Source: a bacterium (GTDB lineage: Bacteria > Verrucomicrobiota > Kiritimatiellia > UBA8416). Taken from it: a stretch of DNA of 7,514 bases. Positions 6,109-7,514 of the stretch are shown here, one piece after another (position 1 is the stretch's first letter; every line of letters starts with the position of its first letter). The stretch is from assembly GCA_020048935.1 (NCBI GenBank), contig JAIFLS010000177.1:1-7514 (forward strand). The letters are read 5' to 3'. The translations under genes were made by a program, and so were the position numbers. Under the pieces are notes generated by a model, which worked only from the letters and a program-made list of their open reading frames with translations, did no database searches and was not told the DNA's origin.

Positions 6109-7446
6109 ATGCAATTTCTCTTGAATAGGCGCAGGCGGCGCAGACGTTACACGCTGGAGGAGATCATCGACATCATTAATGATGGCATGGGTGACGATAT
6201 TGACGATGAGCTGCAAGACATTCTCGACGGACTTGAAGATGGTAGCATTACGCTGGATGAGGCGATAAACGAACTCATCTACCTTGGGGTTATTCCTGGC
6301 GAATTGATACCAACTCCGTTTCCTTCAACATACTGGAGCGTCTACGTCACGACTACCGAGCCAAATCAGCCCGTACAAATCAATCTTCTGACAAAAGATT
6401 ATACAGCCGGAGGGAGTTCGTCTATTCAAGTGCGCTTTCAGGGCGGTCCTTACGTTATAAGAATTCCCGAAGACAGCCTTTCTGCGTATACCGAATTTGC
6501 CAGACCAGGAACTTATCAAATCAGAATTGCCGGAATTTTAAGAAATCAAGATAGGCTGGAATTCGACAACTCGCGGGATACCGTAACCGCTTCGCTGGTT
6601 TCTTCCGTGGGAGTCATCCAGGGAATACGAAACTTCCAAAATGCCGACAAGTTATTCAAAGACTGCACAGGACTGACGACTATTCCCGCAGACCTATTCT
6701 CGCTTGTTCCTGAAGTGCTTTCGTTCCGAGATACGTTTGCCGGATGCACGTTCCTGACCAGCATTCCTGCCGTACTATTCCAAAACAACGTGGCTGCGTT
6801 GACGTTCGAGGGCGTCTTCATGGGGTGTACTAGAATTGTGACAATCGGGACTGATTTGTTCAGGTATAACGTGGCGGCGTCAGAGCAAGTCGTCGGCGAA
6901 TACACTTACTACGCCTTCAAGGATGCGTTCAACGGGTGCGGGAATCTTGCCACCATACCGACCGATCTATTCCGGTATAATGTGCTGGCGGCGGATCACG
7001 CCTTTGAGGATACGTTTGCCGGGTGCCTGGCGTTGACAACCGTTCCGACCGATCTATTCCGGTACAATGTGCTGGCGGGTGAAGATGCGTTCAAGGAGAC
7101 GTTCTGGACATGCCTCAATCTCGCAACAGTACCCGCTGATCTATTCCGGTACAATGTTGCCGTTTCGGGACAAGGATACGGCGCGACATTTGTAGACTGC
7201 ATCAACCTTGTTATGCGAATCGACCTTTGGGGAAGCGGAAACCTTCAGTCTCATTTTGTCGGGCGGACGGTTAATTTTGAATCGTTCTTCAAAGAATTTA
7301 TGTTTACGATGCTGGCGGAAGGCGAGGCCCCCGCGCTTTGGGATGTCACCGGCGCGACGCTCACCGGAACGGATGCTTTTGGCGGTCACTCTGCCGCGAC
7401 TTTAACCAACTACGCAGACATACCCGAGGCCTGGGGCGGACCATAA
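6109..7446 (+). CDS. LRR-like (BspA-type) repeat protein, probable receptor-binding tail fibre (445 aa)
   Basis: ATG 6109 has GGAG (6098-6101) seven bases upstream and begins one base after the previous stop. A run of seven arginines (7-13) is followed by an acidic helical region (14-60) and a Pro-rich linker (62-72: IPGELIPTPFP). Residues ~75-170 form a beta domain. From ~178 to ~366 about six to seven cysteine-punctuated repeats occur, with consensus F-x-x-C-x-x-L-x-T-(I/V)-P-x-D-L-F-R-Y-N-V-x-A-x(5)-F; the clearest copies start near 274, 303 and 332. This is the BspA/surface-antigen type of LRR seen in bacterial surface proteins and in some phage tail proteins. The C-terminus (LTNYADIPEAWGGP) matches the usual cap of such repeats. 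Being the last large gene after the tail appendage gene, it is a likely receptor-binding or adhesin-like component. Repeats 4-6 are alike at the DNA level, and part of the gene is lower in GC than the head genes. No enzymatic motif is seen; an adhesive role is inferred. Confidence 0.72.
   Translation: MQFLLNRRRRRRRYTLEEIIDIINDGMGDDIDDELQDILDGLEDGSITLDEAINELIYLGVIPGELIPTPFPSTYWSVYVTTTEPNQPVQINLLTKDYTAGGSSSIQVRFQGGPYVIRIPEDSLSAYTEFARPGTYQIRIAGILRNQDRLEFDNSRDTVTASLVSSVGVIQGIRNFQNADKLFKDCTGLTTIPADLFSLVPEVLSFRDTFAGCTFLTSIPAVLFQNNVAALTFEGVFMGCTRIVTIGTDLFRYNVAASEQVVGEYTYYAFKDAFNGCGNLATIPTDLFRYNVLAADHAFEDTFAGCLALTTVPTDLFRYNVLAGEDAFKETFWTCLNLATVPADLFRYNVAVSGQGYGATFVDCINLVMRIDLWGSGNLQSHFVGRTVNFESFFKEFMFTMLAEGEAPALWDVTGATLTGTDAFGGHSAATLTNYADIPEAWGGP
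6640..7200 (+). repeat. Tandem LRR-coding repeats, period 81-87 nt
   Basis: Aligned on the LF codons (CTATTC/TTGTTC at 6694, 6775, 6856, 6967, 7054 and 7141), the spacings are 81, 81, 111, 87 and 87 nt. The last three copies share GATCTATTCCGGTA at 6964, 7051 and 7138, and two continue CCGACC before it. The 111-nt interval contains an extra 8 codons (around residues 258-266, QVVGEYTYY). The high identity of the last three copies shows recent duplication or recombination. Confidence 0.85.
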
Positions 7447-7464
7447 GAAGAATAAGGAGCCATT

Positions 7465-7514
7465 ATGAAAGAAATCAACCCGCTTCTCTACATTACTAAT
7501 TGGACGCCGATTCC
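7465..7514 (+). CDS. 5' end of a further phage gene (partial)
   Basis: ATG 7465 has AAGGAG (7454-7459) five bases upstream and lies 18 nt after the preceding stop. The visible 16 residues read MKEINPLLYITNWTPI and the frame stays open to the window edge. Close spacing and a good Shine-Dalgarno sequence indicate the same operon, so another tail, baseplate or lysis-adjacent gene is possible. There is too little to identify it. Confidence 0.65.
   Translation, partial: MKEINPLLYITNWTPI

Noticed and set aside
6964..7160. CRISPR-like array because of regular 87-nt spacing
   Set aside because: The repeats are in-frame protein-coding units of 29 codons with related spacers; there is no palindromic repeat and no cas gene.
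6640..7446. Diversity-generating retroelement target in the LRR fibre gene
   Set aside because: No reverse transcriptase, template repeat or initiation-of-mutagenic-homing element is visible, and variation between repeats is not confined to adenine positions. It could only be revived by finding these elements outside the window.

Overview
The window is a compact, single-strand stretch of a tailed bacteriophage or prophage (Caudoviricetes) genome, covering part of the head and tail structural module. All genes lie on the + strand. Gaps are short or the genes overlap (ATGA-type, 7-nt and 11-nt overlaps), and nearly every gene has a clear Shine-Dalgarno sequence. The recognisable families are a head-tail adaptor, a large beta-rich tail nozzle-type protein, a tail protein built from short repeated modules, and a leucine-rich-repeat-like fibre protein. 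Together they suggest a short-tailed (podovirus-like) or related phage of a bacterium with moderately high GC. The host cannot be named from this sequence, and no integrase, lysis enzyme, replication or packaging gene is visible.

Layout. Positions 1-161 hold the 3' end of an unidentified gene, followed by a 70-bp spacer with a GC-rich hairpin. Positions 232-1256 hold a capsid decoration/head-fibre-like gene whose reading frame is broken: a -1 shift at a GGGG run near 543-546 is needed to read the full ~341-aa protein. Directly after it comes a strong intrinsic terminator (1272-1308). Terminators after highly expressed head genes are common in phages, so this probably separates abundant head protein expression from the connector and tail genes.

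The second block starts at 1321. It runs through a small unidentified protein (1321-1587), the head-tail adaptor (1584-2348), a small single-span membrane protein with a coiled coil (2342-2608), a 124-aa fibre-associated protein (2629-3003) and the 535-aa nozzle/propeller-like protein (3017-4624). It continues with a 497-aa tail protein with several repeated beta modules and a C-terminal beta domain (4614-6107), then a 445-aa cysteine-punctuated LRR-like protein (6109-7446), and the first 16 codons of another gene (7465 onward).

The genes read as an assembly line. The head shell and its decoration come first, then the adaptor and nozzle that close the portal, then modular tail appendages, ending with a probable receptor-binding or adhesin-like protein. 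Part of that last gene is clearly lower in GC than the head genes and carries near-identical 87-nt repeats, which fits a recombining host-range module. I see no definite new defence or mobile system. The most noteworthy points are the broken or frameshifted decoration gene, the repeat-rich LRR fibre, and the membrane coiled-coil protein embedded among virion genes.
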